This document shows, in pieces, positions 40,977 through 49,961 of a stretch of 64,000 nucleotides of DNA. Source of the DNA: Microcoleus sp036705565. Its GTDB lineage: Bacteria > Cyanobacteriota > Cyanobacteriia > Cyanobacteriales > Microcoleaceae. Each line of letters starts with the position of its first letter. The stretch's first letter is position 1. The stretch is from assembly GCA_036705565.1 (NCBI GenBank), contig JAUBUY010000016.1; one strand, given 5' to 3'. A program made the translations under genes and the position numbers. Below the pieces are notes generated by a model. That model made no database searches. It saw only the letters and a list, made by a program, of their open reading frames with translations, and was not told the origin of the DNA.

Positions 40977-43223
40977 ATGTCTCACCCCCTTTATGTAGCC
41001 TTCATTTGGCACCAACACCAACCGCTCTACAAATCCAGAGTATCCGCTAGCGCAGGAGCAGCTCAGTACCGACTGCCTTGGGTGCGCTTGCACGGAGTCA
41101 AAGACTACTTGGATTTAGTGCTCCTCCTGGCAAAATATCCCAAGCTTCATCAAACCGTAAACTTGGTTCCCTCCTTGATTTTGCAGATAGAAGACTGCAT
41201 CGCAGATAAAGCATTAGACCCTTACTTGACGGTGACATTAAAGTCAGCAGAAATTTTAACCCTCCCAGAACAAGAGTTCATTTTAGAACACTTTTTTGAC
41301 GCCAATTACCACACTCTGATTCAGCCACACCCCCGCTACGCTCAACTCTACACTCAGCGGCAGGAAAAAGGCATTCAGTGGTGTTTGGAAAACTGGAAAT
41401 TGCAGGATTTTAGCGACTTGCTGGCCTGGCACAATTTAGCTTGGATTGACCCGCTGTTTTGGGACGACCCGGAGATTGCAGGGTGGCTGAAACAAGGACA
41501 AAATTTTAGTTTGGTAGACAGAAAAAACATCTACTCAAAACAAAAAGAAATCCTCGCTCGCATCATCCCCCAGCACCGTAAAATGCAAGCTGAGGGACAG
41601 TTGGAAGTCTCCACAACCCCCTACACGCACCCGATTTTACCGCTGCTTGCTGACACTAATGGCGGCCGCATAGCTATTCCAAACATGACGCTGCCACAAC
41701 ACCGGTTTCAGTGGGAAGAAGATATTCCCCGACACCTGAGAAAAGCCTGGGAAATGTATGAAGACCGGTTTGATTGCCAACCGCGCGGTTTGTGGCCGTC
41801 GGAACAAGCAGTCAGCCCGGAAATTTTGCCCTACATTGCCAAACAAGGCTTTAAATGGATAGTCTCGGACGAAGCAGTTTTGGGGTGGACAATTAAACAC
41901 TTTTTCCACCGCGACGCGACAGGGAATGTCTACGAACCAGAATTCTTATATCGCCCTTACCGTTTAGAAACTCCTGACGGGGATTTAGCCATAGTATTTA
42001 GAGACCACAGATTGTCGGACTTGATCGGGTTTACCTACGGTTCGATGGAACCGGAAAAAGCAGCATCAGATTTAGTGGGACACTTAGAGGCGATCGGCAG
42101 AACTCTCAAAAACCGACAGTCAGGCGGCCAAACAGCTTTAGAAAATCCCTGGTTAGTGACGATCGCCCTCGACGGCGAAAATTGCTGGGAATTCTATCCC
42201 CAAGACGGCAAACCGTTCTTAGAATCCCTCTATCAAACTCTCAGCGACAATCCAGATATCAAATTAGTCACAGTCTCGGAATTTCTCGACAAATTCCCAG
42301 CAACCGAAACAATTCCCGCAGCCCAACTGCACACTGGTTCCTGGGTGGACGGTTCTCTCACAACTTGGATCGGCGATCCCGCGAAAAATCGCGCTTGGGA
42401 CTTGTTAGAGCCTGCGAGACAAATGCTGGCAAACCATCCAGAGGCCACAGAAGAAAGCAACCCAGAAGCTTGGGAAGCGCTGTATGCGGCCGAAGGTTCC
42501 GACTGGTTCTGGTGGTTTGGCGAAGGCCACACGTCGAACCAAGATGCCATGTTCGACCAGCTATTTCGCGAACACGTAGCGGCGATTTACGAAGCTCTCG
42601 GCGAGCCTGTACCCCCGGAAGTGCGGCGGCAAGTAGAGGTGCACTCTGTTCAAGGCGACCACCTGCCGCTGAGCTTTATTCACCCGGTGATTGACGGTAT
42701 CGGCAACGAACAGGATTGGGACAAAGCCGGTCGGATTGAAGTTGGGGGAGCAAGGGGTACGATGCACCGGAGTTCGGCAATTCAGCGCCTTTGGTACGGC
42801 GTTGACCACTTGAATTTTTACATTCGTGCCGACTTCAAGGTAGGGGTGCGGCCGGGAATTGATTGCCCGCAGCAGTTAAATTTGTTCTGGTTTTATCCCG
42901 ATCGCACCATGCACAACAGTCTGATTCCGCTGTCGGGTTTGCCTGACGAAGCACCGCTAAACTATAGATACCACCATCAGTTAGAGATTAATTTGCTGAC
43001 GAAATCGATTTGGTTTCAGGAAGCAGAAGATGGCGATCGGTGGCTGCCCCGCATTAGCCGCGCCCAAGTGGGAGTGGATAAATGTTTGGAGGTAGCAGTG
43101 CCCTGGGCGGATTTGCAGATTATGCCCGACTGGCAGGTGAGGCTGATTGCGGTTTTATCGGATGGGAGTAGTTACTCTACCTGTATGCCGTTCGATTCTT
43201 TGATTCCGATCGGAATGCCGTAA
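40977..43223 (+). CDS. Glycoside hydrolase family 57 enzyme
   Basis: The 748-aa product carries the GH57 blocks: YVAFIWHQHQPLY near residue 6, QTVNLVPSLILQIEDC near 61, and TTPYTHPILPLLADTNGG near 210. RGLWPSEQAVSPEILPYIAK near 272 has the catalytic Glu position, and FKWIVSDEAVLGW follows. Members act on alpha-glucans as amylases, branching enzymes or 4-alpha-glucanotransferases; the activity here cannot be fixed. The C-terminal third is beta-rich. glgA lies 8 kb away, so a role in glycogen handling is plausible. The ATG at 40977 is preferred because sequence upstream is tandem repeat. Confidence 0.92.
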   Translation: MSHPLYVAFIWHQHQPLYKSRVSASAGAAQYRLPWVRLHGVKDYLDLVLLLAKYPKLHQTVNLVPSLILQIEDCIADKALDPYLTVTLKSAEILTLPEQEFILEHFFDANYHTLIQPHPRYAQLYTQRQEKGIQWCLENWKLQDFSDLLAWHNLAWIDPLFWDDPEIAGWLKQGQNFSLVDRKNIYSKQKEILARIIPQHRKMQAEGQLEVSTTPYTHPILPLLADTNGGRIAIPNMTLPQHRFQWEEDIPRHLRKAWEMYEDRFDCQPRGLWPSEQAVSPEILPYIAKQGFKWIVSDEAVLGWTIKHFFHRDATGNVYEPEFLYRPYRLETPDGDLAIVFRDHRLSDLIGFTYGSMEPEKAASDLVGHLEAIGRTLKNRQSGGQTALENPWLVTIALDGENCWEFYPQDGKPFLESLYQTLSDNPDIKLVTVSEFLDKFPATETIPAAQLHTGSWVDGSLTTWIGDPAKNRAWDLLEPARQMLANHPEATEESNPEAWEALYAAEGSDWFWWFGEGHTSNQDAMFDQLFREHVAAIYEALGEPVPPEVRRQVEVHSVQGDHLPLSFIHPVIDGIGNEQDWDKAGRIEVGGARGTMHRSSAIQRLWYGVDHLNFYIRADFKVGVRPGIDCPQQLNLFWFYPDRTMHNSLIPLSGLPDEAPLNYRYHHQLEINLLTKSIWFQEAEDGDRWLPRISRAQVGVDKCLEVAVPWADLQIMPDWQVRLIAVLSDGSSYSTCMPFDSLIPIGMP

Positions 43224-43573
43224 AAAGTCATTAGTCATTAGGCTGTAGGGGCGGGTTTCACCAGCTTTCATAGAACTGCTAACCCAAATAAATATAAACC
43301 CGCCCCCTGAATTAGTCATTAGTCATTAGTGATTTTTTGAACCAACAAACAATTAAATAATTATCAAATTATATCCAATTGGGGATTCTACTCTGGCTGC
43401 CTAATGCCTTGATAATTTCGGTCGCATCCGGTCGAGCGAAAACTATAAAATATGTCTGTAATGAGGGCTTCATCACTCATGAAAAAGAGGAATAAAGTCA
43501 TCACTACAAACCTTATTGTAATAGTTATTTTACCGGAAATCATATCATTAGTCATGGGGAAATTAACAAACTA
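43224..43573. other. Intergenic region with two repeat units
   Basis: It contains ATTAGTC heptamers, one GTAGGGGCGGGTTT inverted-repeat unit at 43244-43308, and a further AT-rich stretch that should hold the promoter of the histidine kinase gene. No RNA gene is seen. Confidence 0.6.
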
Positions 43574-46135
43574 ATGAGCCGCATTTTACTATTGGTCGAT
43601 CGCCACCAACAACTTAATTTGCCGATCGCCCACCTCAACACCGAGCATGAGGTGATTGTACTCGATCGCGCTTTAAATCCCAACTCCGAATTTCCCATTC
43701 CCCAAATCGCTTTTGACTTGTGCATTCTCGACGAGGCCTCTTTCGATCGCATCGGGCCGCTGGTAGAATCATTAAAAACTGCCGCCGAACCGATATTTTT
43801 ACCGTTCTTGCTGGTTAGTCAATCCCAAACGCCTGCTCTTTCTGAGCAGCCATTTTCGCAGCAGCCCAAACAACTCGAACGCAGAATAGACGATTTGATA
43901 GTAAGTCCCGTCGAACTCGCCCAACTGCATTGGCGGGTAGAGAATTTGTTGGCCCGCAGGCGGCAGTCGCTAGAAATCCACAGACTTCAGGAAATAATTA
44001 AAGAACGGACTTTTACAGAAAGTTTGTTAAAGGACTCGCTGCAAACGGCAAACGAAAACCTGCAACGGGAAATCGCCAAGCGGGCCGAGGTAGAAACTGC
44101 ACTGCGAGAAAACTCCTATCTCAACTTGCTGATGAATGCCATGCCAGATATTGTCTGCTTCAAAGATGGCGAGGGCAGGTGGCAGGAGGCAAATCAAGCG
44201 ATATTGGAAGTGTTCGAGCTAGAAAAAATAGACTACCGTGGCCTTAAAGATTCTCAGCTAGGAGAACTCAGCAGTTTTTACCGCGAGGCGTTACAGGCTT
44301 GCGAGGTGAGCGATCGAGAAGCGTGGGAAAAAGGTAAGCTTTCTAGGGGGGAAGAAATGATTCCCCGATCGGACGGTACTGTGAATATCTACGACGTGAT
44401 TAAAGTACCCGTATTTCACCCCGACGGCAGACGCAAAAGTATCGTGATTTTGGGCCGCGACATCACCGAATACAAGCAAGCTAGAGACGAACTCGTGCGC
44501 TTGGCGTCGATTGTCGAGTCTTCCGATGACGGCATCGTCAGCAAAACCCTCACCGGGACAATTCAGAGCTGGAACACAGGAGCAGAGAAGATTTATGGCT
44601 ACTGTGCGGCGGAAATCAAGGGGAAGTCTATAGAGATTTTAGCCATACCCGAACGCCCCAAGGAAATGCCTCAAATATTGGAAAATATTAGAGCTGGAGC
44701 CACCATCGACCATTATGAAACCGTACACTTGCGGAAAGATGGCCAACAGATAGATGTCTCCCTCACGATTTCTCCGATTAAAGACGCGACTGGAGCGGTA
44801 ACGGGCGTTTCGACAATCTCTCGCGACATCAGCGACAGCAAGCGAGTCGAAAAAGCCTTTGAACAACTCCGCCACCAAACAGAAATGATTTTGTTCTCCG
44901 CAGGAGAAGGAATTTGCGGGTTGAACAAACAGGGAAAAGTAACTTTTGTCAATCCTGCGGCGGTGAGAATGGCTGGGTGCGAATCGAAGCAATTGATCGA
45001 TCGACCGCTTTATGAAAGCTTACACCGTGCACAGCAAGAATGCTCAAGGGCGATCGAGCAACTGTCACCTGCAACAGACATCAATTCAGGCTCTGAACTT
45101 GTCCCCCACTGCGCCGCACAGCAGGCGGGCAAACGGCTTCCGAACCGGGTAAGTTCTCAAATTTTAGCCACCTTGGAAGACGGAGAGGCGCGGCGCGTCA
45201 CCGATGAGATTTTTTGGCGGCGAGACGGCAGCAGTTTTCCGGTTGAGTACGTTGTCGCTCCGATGCGAGAACAAGGCGAAATTATTGGAGCTGTAGTGAC
45301 TTTTAAAGATATCACGGAGCAGCTTGCCGTCGAGCGCATGAAAGATGAATTCATCTCTGTTGTCAGCCACGAACTGCGGACGCCGATGACCTCGATTCAC
45401 GGCGCCCTCGGCCTCCTCAACAGCGGCCTGCTGGACGCTTACCCCCAGAAAGCTAAGCGGATGCTGGAGATTGCTGTCAGTAATACTGACCGTTTGGTGC
45501 GCTTGGTCAACGACATCCTAGATTTAGAGCGGATGGAGTCGAGTTACAGCACTGCTATCAAACAAACTTGCAATGTGGCTGAGCTGATGTTGCAGGCGGC
45601 TGACGAGATGCAGGGAATGGCGAAGCCGGCGGGAGTTACTCTGTCGGTGAAGCCTGTGGGGGCGCAATTGCAAGCTGTTCCCGATCGGCTAATTCAAGCC
45701 TTGACAAATTTACTAAGTAATGCTATAAAATTTTCTCCCTCCGGCGCTACGGTTTGGCTGAGCGGGGAGTTGAGCCACAATCTGGATTTGGCAGAAAAAG
45801 CAGCCCACAAGTCGGTGTCGTCTCCGTCTTTGTTGTCTCCTGAGCCGGCCGCCGCGCCTCCGCATATGCCAGTTTCGAGCTCGTGGTACATCGTGATTTC
45901 TGTGAAAGACCAAGGGCGGGGTATTCCGCCAGACAAGCTGGAGATGGTCTTTGAACGCTTTCAACAAGTTGATGCTTCTGATTCTCGCCAGAAAGGAGGA
46001 ACTGGTTTGGGGCTGGCTATTTGTCGCAGTATCGTGCAGCAGCACGGGGGGCGGATGTGGGTGGAGAGTGTTGTGGGGGAGGGCAGCACTTTTTTCATAA
46101 GTCTGCCACTTCTTGCGGGAGGGGCTGGCAACTGA
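43574..46135 (+). CDS. Multi-PAS sensor histidine kinase
   Basis: The 853-aa protein has a receiver-like but degenerate N-terminal domain (residues 1-130; no clear phospho-acceptor block), then a coiled coil. Three PAS modules follow: about 185-300 (LMNAMPDIVCFKDGEGRW), 312-425 (SIVESSDDGIVSKTLTG) and 435-590. The dimerisation box is VVSHELRTPMTSIHGALGLL near residue 596, with the phospho-accepting His. The ATPase has LTNLLSNAIKFSP near 712, VKDQGRGIPPDKLEMVFERF near 776 and GGTGLGLAICRSIVQQHGG near 812. It has no membrane helix, so it senses a cytoplasmic signal. The response regulator at 46700 is its likely partner. Confidence 0.93.
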   Translation: MSRILLLVDRHQQLNLPIAHLNTEHEVIVLDRALNPNSEFPIPQIAFDLCILDEASFDRIGPLVESLKTAAEPIFLPFLLVSQSQTPALSEQPFSQQPKQLERRIDDLIVSPVELAQLHWRVENLLARRRQSLEIHRLQEIIKERTFTESLLKDSLQTANENLQREIAKRAEVETALRENSYLNLLMNAMPDIVCFKDGEGRWQEANQAILEVFELEKIDYRGLKDSQLGELSSFYREALQACEVSDREAWEKGKLSRGEEMIPRSDGTVNIYDVIKVPVFHPDGRRKSIVILGRDITEYKQARDELVRLASIVESSDDGIVSKTLTGTIQSWNTGAEKIYGYCAAEIKGKSIEILAIPERPKEMPQILENIRAGATIDHYETVHLRKDGQQIDVSLTISPIKDATGAVTGVSTISRDISDSKRVEKAFEQLRHQTEMILFSAGEGICGLNKQGKVTFVNPAAVRMAGCESKQLIDRPLYESLHRAQQECSRAIEQLSPATDINSGSELVPHCAAQQAGKRLPNRVSSQILATLEDGEARRVTDEIFWRRDGSSFPVEYVVAPMREQGEIIGAVVTFKDITEQLAVERMKDEFISVVSHELRTPMTSIHGALGLLNSGLLDAYPQKAKRMLEIAVSNTDRLVRLVNDILDLERMESSYSTAIKQTCNVAELMLQAADEMQGMAKPAGVTLSVKPVGAQLQAVPDRLIQALTNLLSNAIKFSPSGATVWLSGELSHNLDLAEKAAHKSVSSPSLLSPEPAAAPPHMPVSSSWYIVISVKDQGRGIPPDKLEMVFERFQQVDASDSRQKGGTGLGLAICRSIVQQHGGRMWVESVVGEGSTFFISLPLLAGGAGN

Positions 46136-46699
46136 AAGTTAATTTCTACCCAGGTGTACGCAAAGTTAATGATTTTGTGCAGATTGTTTGATCGAGTCAA
46201 TCGATTTTAGATTTTAGATTTTAGATTTTAGATTAAAGAATTGAAGTATTGAAGTATTGACGCCACGGATAAATACGTTAGGCAAGTTGCATCGGATACA
46301 GGTTTTTTATTTCTGGACGGATGAATCCGGGGGCTTGTATCCTGGATGCTTGATTGTCACCGACAAACAATCTCAGCCTTTTGGATTAATCGGGGACTGC
46401 GAGCAAAAATCTCGATTAGAGGTGGAAAAGCGGCTTTTTTTGGGGGGGAGATTTTACAGCAACCGCGCCCGAAGGTTAGGATATTCTTAATTGTTGAAAC
46501 TCAGGCGGTCGATTGCAACGGAGGTGTTCTTTTTTCCTTCTTTTTACCCGGTCGCGAAGTCTCCGGGAGCCGAAAGGCCTTCAACATCTGCTATACAGTT
46601 TTGAAAATTTACTGTAAAGTCCGATCGGGTAAGATAATTTGCTTTACAAAATATTCACATTTCGCCTCTAATCTGCGATCAGTTCTCTTTTCTAAAAAA
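46136..46699. other. Gap between kinase and response regulator
   Basis: This holds a TTTTAGA heptamer repeat at 46205-46234 and a segment (46300-46350) shared in inverse orientation with 51480-51512 (GGATGAATCCGGGGGCTTGT). There is no conserved coding sequence, although the plus strand is open in frame with the response regulator. Confidence 0.5.
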
Positions 46700-47092
46700 A
46701 TGTTAATTTTGACTGCCAAGCGCATCTTGGTTATTGACGATGCGGAAGATATTCGGGAAGTAGCTCAAGTCAGTCTTGAGCTGGTGGGGGGCTGGGAAGT
46801 CCTGACAGCGAGTTCTGGCCGCGAGGGTGTTGCTAAGGCTCTTGCCGAACAGCCTGATGCTATTCTATTGGACGTGATGATGCCCGACCAAGACGGGCCT
46901 ACTACTTTTCAACAGTTACAAGCTAATAAGGCTACGCAGCACATTCCGGTAATTTTATTGACAGCTAAGGCTCTGGCTGGGGACAGGCGGATGTTCGCTG
47001 ATTTGGGGGTGGTGAGCGTGATTGCTAAGCCTTTTGAACCGATGTTTTTGGCGGATCAGGTCGCTGAGGCTTTGGGCTGGAAGCAAGAATAG
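46700..47092 (+). CDS. CheY-like single-domain response regulator
   Basis: The 130-aa product is a bare receiver domain: KRILVIDDAEDIREVAQV with the acidic pair, AILLDVMMPDQDGPTTF with the phospho-accepting Asp near residue 57, VILLTAKAL with the switch Thr, and VIAKPFEP with the Lys. The ATG at 46700 gives the standard domain start. With no output domain it probably acts through protein contact. It follows the histidine kinase on the same strand after 564 bp. Confidence 0.94.
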   Translation: MLILTAKRILVIDDAEDIREVAQVSLELVGGWEVLTASSGREGVAKALAEQPDAILLDVMMPDQDGPTTFQQLQANKATQHIPVILLTAKALAGDRRMFADLGVVSVIAKPFEPMFLADQVAEALGWKQE

Positions 47093-47291
47093 ATCGATCG
47101 CGCGCATTGAATTGTGCAGCTTTTCAAGCAGTAGTTTTGCAGGCAAAGAGAGTTAAAAAAACTTGGTTTCTTGGATATGGTTCCTTAGATCGAATTAGGG
47201 CGATCGGACAGGATATATGTAGCAATTTAGACCCCGCACCTTTGGTCCGGTCAGCTTAAGACTCAAAACCTCAGTCCGGTATCAGTTTCCA

Positions 47292-47349
47292 CCCTATCGG
47301 TATTGGGGTGAAATTGATACCAATAGGGATGCCTAAGTCCCTATTGGTA
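47292..47349 (+). promoter_or_regulatory. Three-segment alternative hairpin (attenuator-like)
   Basis: CCCTATCGGTAT (47292-47303), ATACCAATAGGG (47317-47328) and TCCCTATTGGTA (47338-47349) are mutually complementary. The second segment can pair with the first (one mismatch) or with the third (perfect 12-bp stem, 8-nt loop), but not both. This is the layout of an attenuator or riboswitch expression platform. It lies in a 461-bp noncoding leader before a small membrane protein gene. Confidence 0.5.
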
Positions 47350-47553
47350 GTGCGTCCATTTAACCGAATTCGGCCTCAGCCATGAACTCAGTATTCCTAC
47401 TGATTTATCCGCGAAATATAAGCTGGCAGGATTATTTTACTTTTTGTAACAACTCACTCGTCTTCATAAGTTCTTCAGGTTTTAGTTTTATGTTTAAGCA
47501 GAACGTCAGGGATCGCTCCTGACTGTTGGCAGACACATTGGGAGAAGACGATT

Positions 47554-47772
47554 ATGCCCTCAGCTTACATTTTGCTACTAATAGTTTCTCTGGCAGCAGT
47601 CTGGATTTACTGGCAAACCTCTCAAGATATTTTTGTTCTTGTGGCTTGGGCCGGGCTGGGTTGTTTTATTTGGGGTTTCTCTTGGGCTCCTTGGAGCGTT
47701 CAGCTTTTGATTGTGGTGTTACTCTTGGGCCTCCAAAAGTGCTACTTGCGCGACGCCCAAAGCTATGAGTGA
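47554..47772 (+). CDS. Small membrane protein, 72 aa
   Basis: The product has two or three membrane helices (PSAYILLLIVSLAAVWIYW, VLVAWAGLGCFIWGF, WSVQLLIVVLLLGLQ) and a short polar tail. GGGAGAAG about 12 bp upstream of the ATG is a plausible ribosome binding site. An overlapping frame from 47526 is less protein-like. I recognise no family. Confidence 0.65.
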   Translation: MPSAYILLLIVSLAAVWIYWQTSQDIFVLVAWAGLGCFIWGFSWAPWSVQLLIVVLLLGLQKCYLRDAQSYE

Positions 47773-47878
47773 AAAAAAATTTTTATTTTTGTGCCTGGAA
47801 TTGAGATGTGCAGGCTTTCGTGAATCTCTCTAATGATTGGGTTATCGCTCCATATCTTCAAAAAAGGTTTAAAATATC

Positions 47879-48091
47879 ATGAATAGTTGCCCTTGTTGCT
47901 CCTCTAAATTGCTCCGCCACGCTCGCCACAATCGCGTTTATTGGTTCTGCTCGCACTGCTGGCAGGAAATGCCGGATCTGTCGGAGATGATTTTACGTAA
48001 CAGCGTGCGGAATCACAAACGCGATGGTTTGGTGAAGGTTGCGAGTTTGACTCCTAAATTGAGGATTTTTGATTCTGTAGAAATTGCTTAG
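47879..48091 (+). CDS. Small zinc-ribbon protein, 70 aa
   Basis: The product starts MNSCPCCSSKLLRHARHNRV and YWFCSHCWQEMPDL. The two CxxC pairs fit a zinc ribbon, here spaced by 19 residues. The form is conserved in cyanobacteria as a stand-alone hypothetical protein. It follows the small membrane protein by 106 bp. The function is unknown. Confidence 0.75.
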   Translation: MNSCPCCSSKLLRHARHNRVYWFCSHCWQEMPDLSEMILRNSVRNHKRDGLVKVASLTPKLRIFDSVEIA

Positions 48092-48173
48092 TTTCCTGGA
48101 GTTAGTCTCGCGATAAATATTGAGACTGAAAAGATTTTTGTTTGTGCCCTCAGTGGGATTTTTGGATAAAAAA

Positions 48174-48232
48174 TGCACTCATCCCCTTCCGTGTGAAGTG
48201 AAGGGGACTTATTAGCGGGGGGGATGAGTGCA
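48174..48232. terminator. Bidirectional terminator between convergent genes
   Basis: TGCACTCATCCCC pairs perfectly with GGGGATGAGTGCA, and an inner CCCCTTC/GAAGGGG pair is also possible. It lies between the ends of the zinc-ribbon gene and the minus-strand hli gene. AAAAAA precedes it, which becomes a U-run for transcripts from the minus strand. Confidence 0.75.
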
Positions 48233-48289
48233 CTTGTGATGGGGTCGATCGCCCTACAGAATTTCAGCTATTGTATGCAGTTAAGCTGA

Positions 48290-48439
48290 TTACATCAAAC
48301 CGATTTGAGAGAGAATGCCTTGACCGGTGATGTATTCGGTAGCTAGGCCGATAACGAAGCCCAACATTGCCAAACGGCCGTTCCAGGTTTCAGCAAACTC
48401 AGTGAAGCCAACTTTTGCGTCTTTGTTTTCCATGACCAT
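48290..48439 (-). CDS. hli: High-light-inducible chlorophyll-binding protein
   Basis: The minus strand encodes 49 residues, MVMENKDAKVGFTEFAETWN then GRLAMLGFVIGLATEYITGQ. The ETWNGRLAMLGF segment is the chlorophyll a/b-binding signature of one-helix Hlips (Scp proteins). They bind chlorophyll and carotenoid at photosystem II assembly sites and protect against light stress. Two in-frame ATGs (48439, 48433) are possible, with GAGG upstream of both. The promoter region holds HLR1-like sites. Confidence 0.95.
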   Translation of the reverse strand: MVMENKDAKVGFTEFAETWNGRLAMLGFVIGLATEYITGQGILSQIGLM

Positions 48440-48451
48440 AAACCTCGTTTA

Positions 48452-48514
48452 ATTTCAACCTTATGTAACTAAACTTAACACAGCAGTATAAAGTTTGCAA
48501 CATATTTTTACATT
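48452..48514 (-). promoter_or_regulatory. HLR1-like sites upstream of hli
   Basis: On the minus strand GTTACATA, AG, GTTGAAAT (48452-48469) fits the HLR1 direct repeat bound by RpaB with two mismatches in the second half. On the plus strand GCAACATA, TT, TTTACATT (48497-48514) is a second candidate with one perfect half. RpaB control of hli genes by high light is known in model cyanobacteria. Confidence 0.45.
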
Positions 48515-48542
48515 GGGTTTTTACGACTTAGGCATGGGGGCC

Positions 48543-48609
48543 CAGAAACCGGGTTTTTTACCCAATCTGCGGGCTGTAACGCGTTTTCTCGTAAAAAACC
48601 CGGTTTCTT
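48543..48609. repeat. Dispersed inverted repeat with AGAAACCGGGTTT ends
   Basis: CAGAAACCGGGTTTTTTAC and GTAAAAAACCCGGTTTCTT form an 18-bp inverted pair around about 30 bp. It belongs to the family at 808-874. Confidence 0.8.
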
Positions 48610-48742
48610 TGGTTGTGATGCGTCCAGGACTGTCTGAAAAAAATCAGGTAAATGTACCACTAGCCCTTGACATCCGATACTTAAACTGTTATGTTCCAAT
48701 GATACAGCTCAGATAGACACCCGCATTCAAAAGCAAAGAGTG

Positions 48743-48944
48743 TTGGTTAAGTCGTCTCAGCGGTAGGATGTGCAGATTTCGGGTAAGCGTCCTAAAGCCC
48801 CGTTGATATAGACATTCAAGTTAATGTCGTTTCAACTGGAATAAATAGGTCAGTTGGCACGACATTTGTTTGAATTTCTATATCAACGGGTTTTTAGGAC
48901 GCCTGTCCGAAATCTGCATATCCTATCGCTGAGACGCTAACCAA
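48743..48944 (+). ncRNA. 202-nt long-hairpin element, probable structured RNA
   Basis: Arms of 96 and 94 nt, starting TTGGTTA and ending TAACCAA, are complementary around a 12-nt loop (GAATAAATAGGT). Apart from one 2-nt offset, 72 of 85 aligned positions match. Of the 13 differences, 8 become G-U or U-G pairs in a plus-strand RNA; only 1 would in a minus-strand RNA. That asymmetry suggests the plus-strand RNA fold is kept by selection. Alternatively it is a decaying miniature transposable element. It lies 150 bp before a NYN nuclease gene and about 1 kb before an rnc gene on the same strand. No open frame crosses it. Confidence 0.55.
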
Positions 48945-49094
48945 GCAAGTACACACTAAATTAATAGTATGTAAGTCAAGAGTTTTGTTAAATGGGAAAT
49001 GTCCCTCTTGAGCAAACTCAAAAACAATACTTCTTTGGTTAGATGCTTAATTTATTGATGCTGTCCTGCAAACATAGTTTTAGGACACATAAAA

Positions 49095-49625
49095 ATGAAG
49101 AAAAATCATTCAGCAATTGGCAAAGAAACAAAGCAGTCTCAGGCTTTAGTCTCTATTTTCTGCGATCTGCAGAACGTCCTCGACTTAACGCAAAAACAAG
49201 CTGAATTATTGGTCGCTTTTGCCAAATCAAAAGGGCGTTTAGATTGTCTCAAAGCTTACTATAACTCGCAGTATGAAAATCAATTGCTAGCCAAGAATCA
49301 ATTAGAGTATCTGGGTTTTCAGGGCGTTGATGTTCCCTCCCACAAGAACAGTGCAGATAAACAATTGATCTTTGACTGCATTAAACGAGTTGCCATCAAA
49401 CCTTCTCCTGAGATAATTATCCTAGTGTCAGGAGATCGGGATTTTGCAGGTTTAATCAGTGTGATGCTTGAGCTTGGAAAAAAAGTCATAGTTTTTGCAC
49501 AGCGCTGTAGAGCAAACAAAAAACTGATTAAGCTAGTTGGTGATGATAACTTTCATTATATAGACGAGCTGCCTAGTTTGTTCGCAGGGAATACTCAGAA
49601 TAAAGCAGATAAATTATCTGCATAA
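49095..49625 (+). CDS. NYN-domain (LabA/PIN-like) ribonuclease
   Basis: The 176-aa product is a NYN nuclease: VSIFCDLQNVLDL near residue 22 (Asp and Asn), HKNSADKQLIFDCIKRVA near 86 (Asp), and IILVSGDRDFAGLISVM near 107 with the SGDxDF block. All acidic residues of the active site are present. NYN domains act on RNA; LabA-type members in cyanobacteria affect clock output, others process RNA. The ATG at 49095 follows a leader of 150 bp that starts at the long hairpin. It is on the same strand as rnc, 336 bp upstream of it, separated by dispersed repeats. Confidence 0.87.
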   Translation: MKKNHSAIGKETKQSQALVSIFCDLQNVLDLTQKQAELLVAFAKSKGRLDCLKAYYNSQYENQLLAKNQLEYLGFQGVDVPSHKNSADKQLIFDCIKRVAIKPSPEIIILVSGDRDFAGLISVMLELGKKVIVFAQRCRANKKLIKLVGDDNFHYIDELPSLFAGNTQNKADKLSA

Positions 49626-49636
49626 AGTTACACAGT

Positions 49637-49792
49637 CCGCCAGGGAATGAATTCCCTGTCTAATAGCTAAAGTCGGTTAAAACCGACTGACATACAGTTA
49701 AAAAAGACACAATCTTCAGTCCTCTTCAGAGGACTTTAGCTATGAGCCAGGGGTTTTAACCCCTGGCGGACTGGCGGACTAACGGACTAACG
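49637..49792. repeat. Dispersed hairpin repeat cluster (GTCCGCCAGGG family)
   Basis: AGTCCGCCAGGGAATGAATT and GGGGTTTTAACCCCTGGCGG bracket inner palindromes AGTCGGTTAAAACCGACT and AGTCCTCTTCAGAGGACT. The same composite, with changed bases, lies at 55000-55185. GGACTAAC direct repeats end it. Confidence 0.75.
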
Positions 49793-49961
49793 GACTAATA
49801 GTATAACGGCCAAATATCTGTTAAAAATTACCCCGCCGCAGATAGCAAAAATCCAGTTTATTTGATAAACTAGATTCTCCAAACCTACCGCTATCTGCGG
49901 CTCTTTCATGTCCACCTAATAACACCCAACTCCAAAAAAAGAATAAACATTCCCACCTCCC

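Noticed and set aside
46346..46699. N-terminal extension of the response regulator
   Set aside because: The extra 118 residues cover intergenic repeats and lack any domain; the receiver begins at the ATG at 46700.
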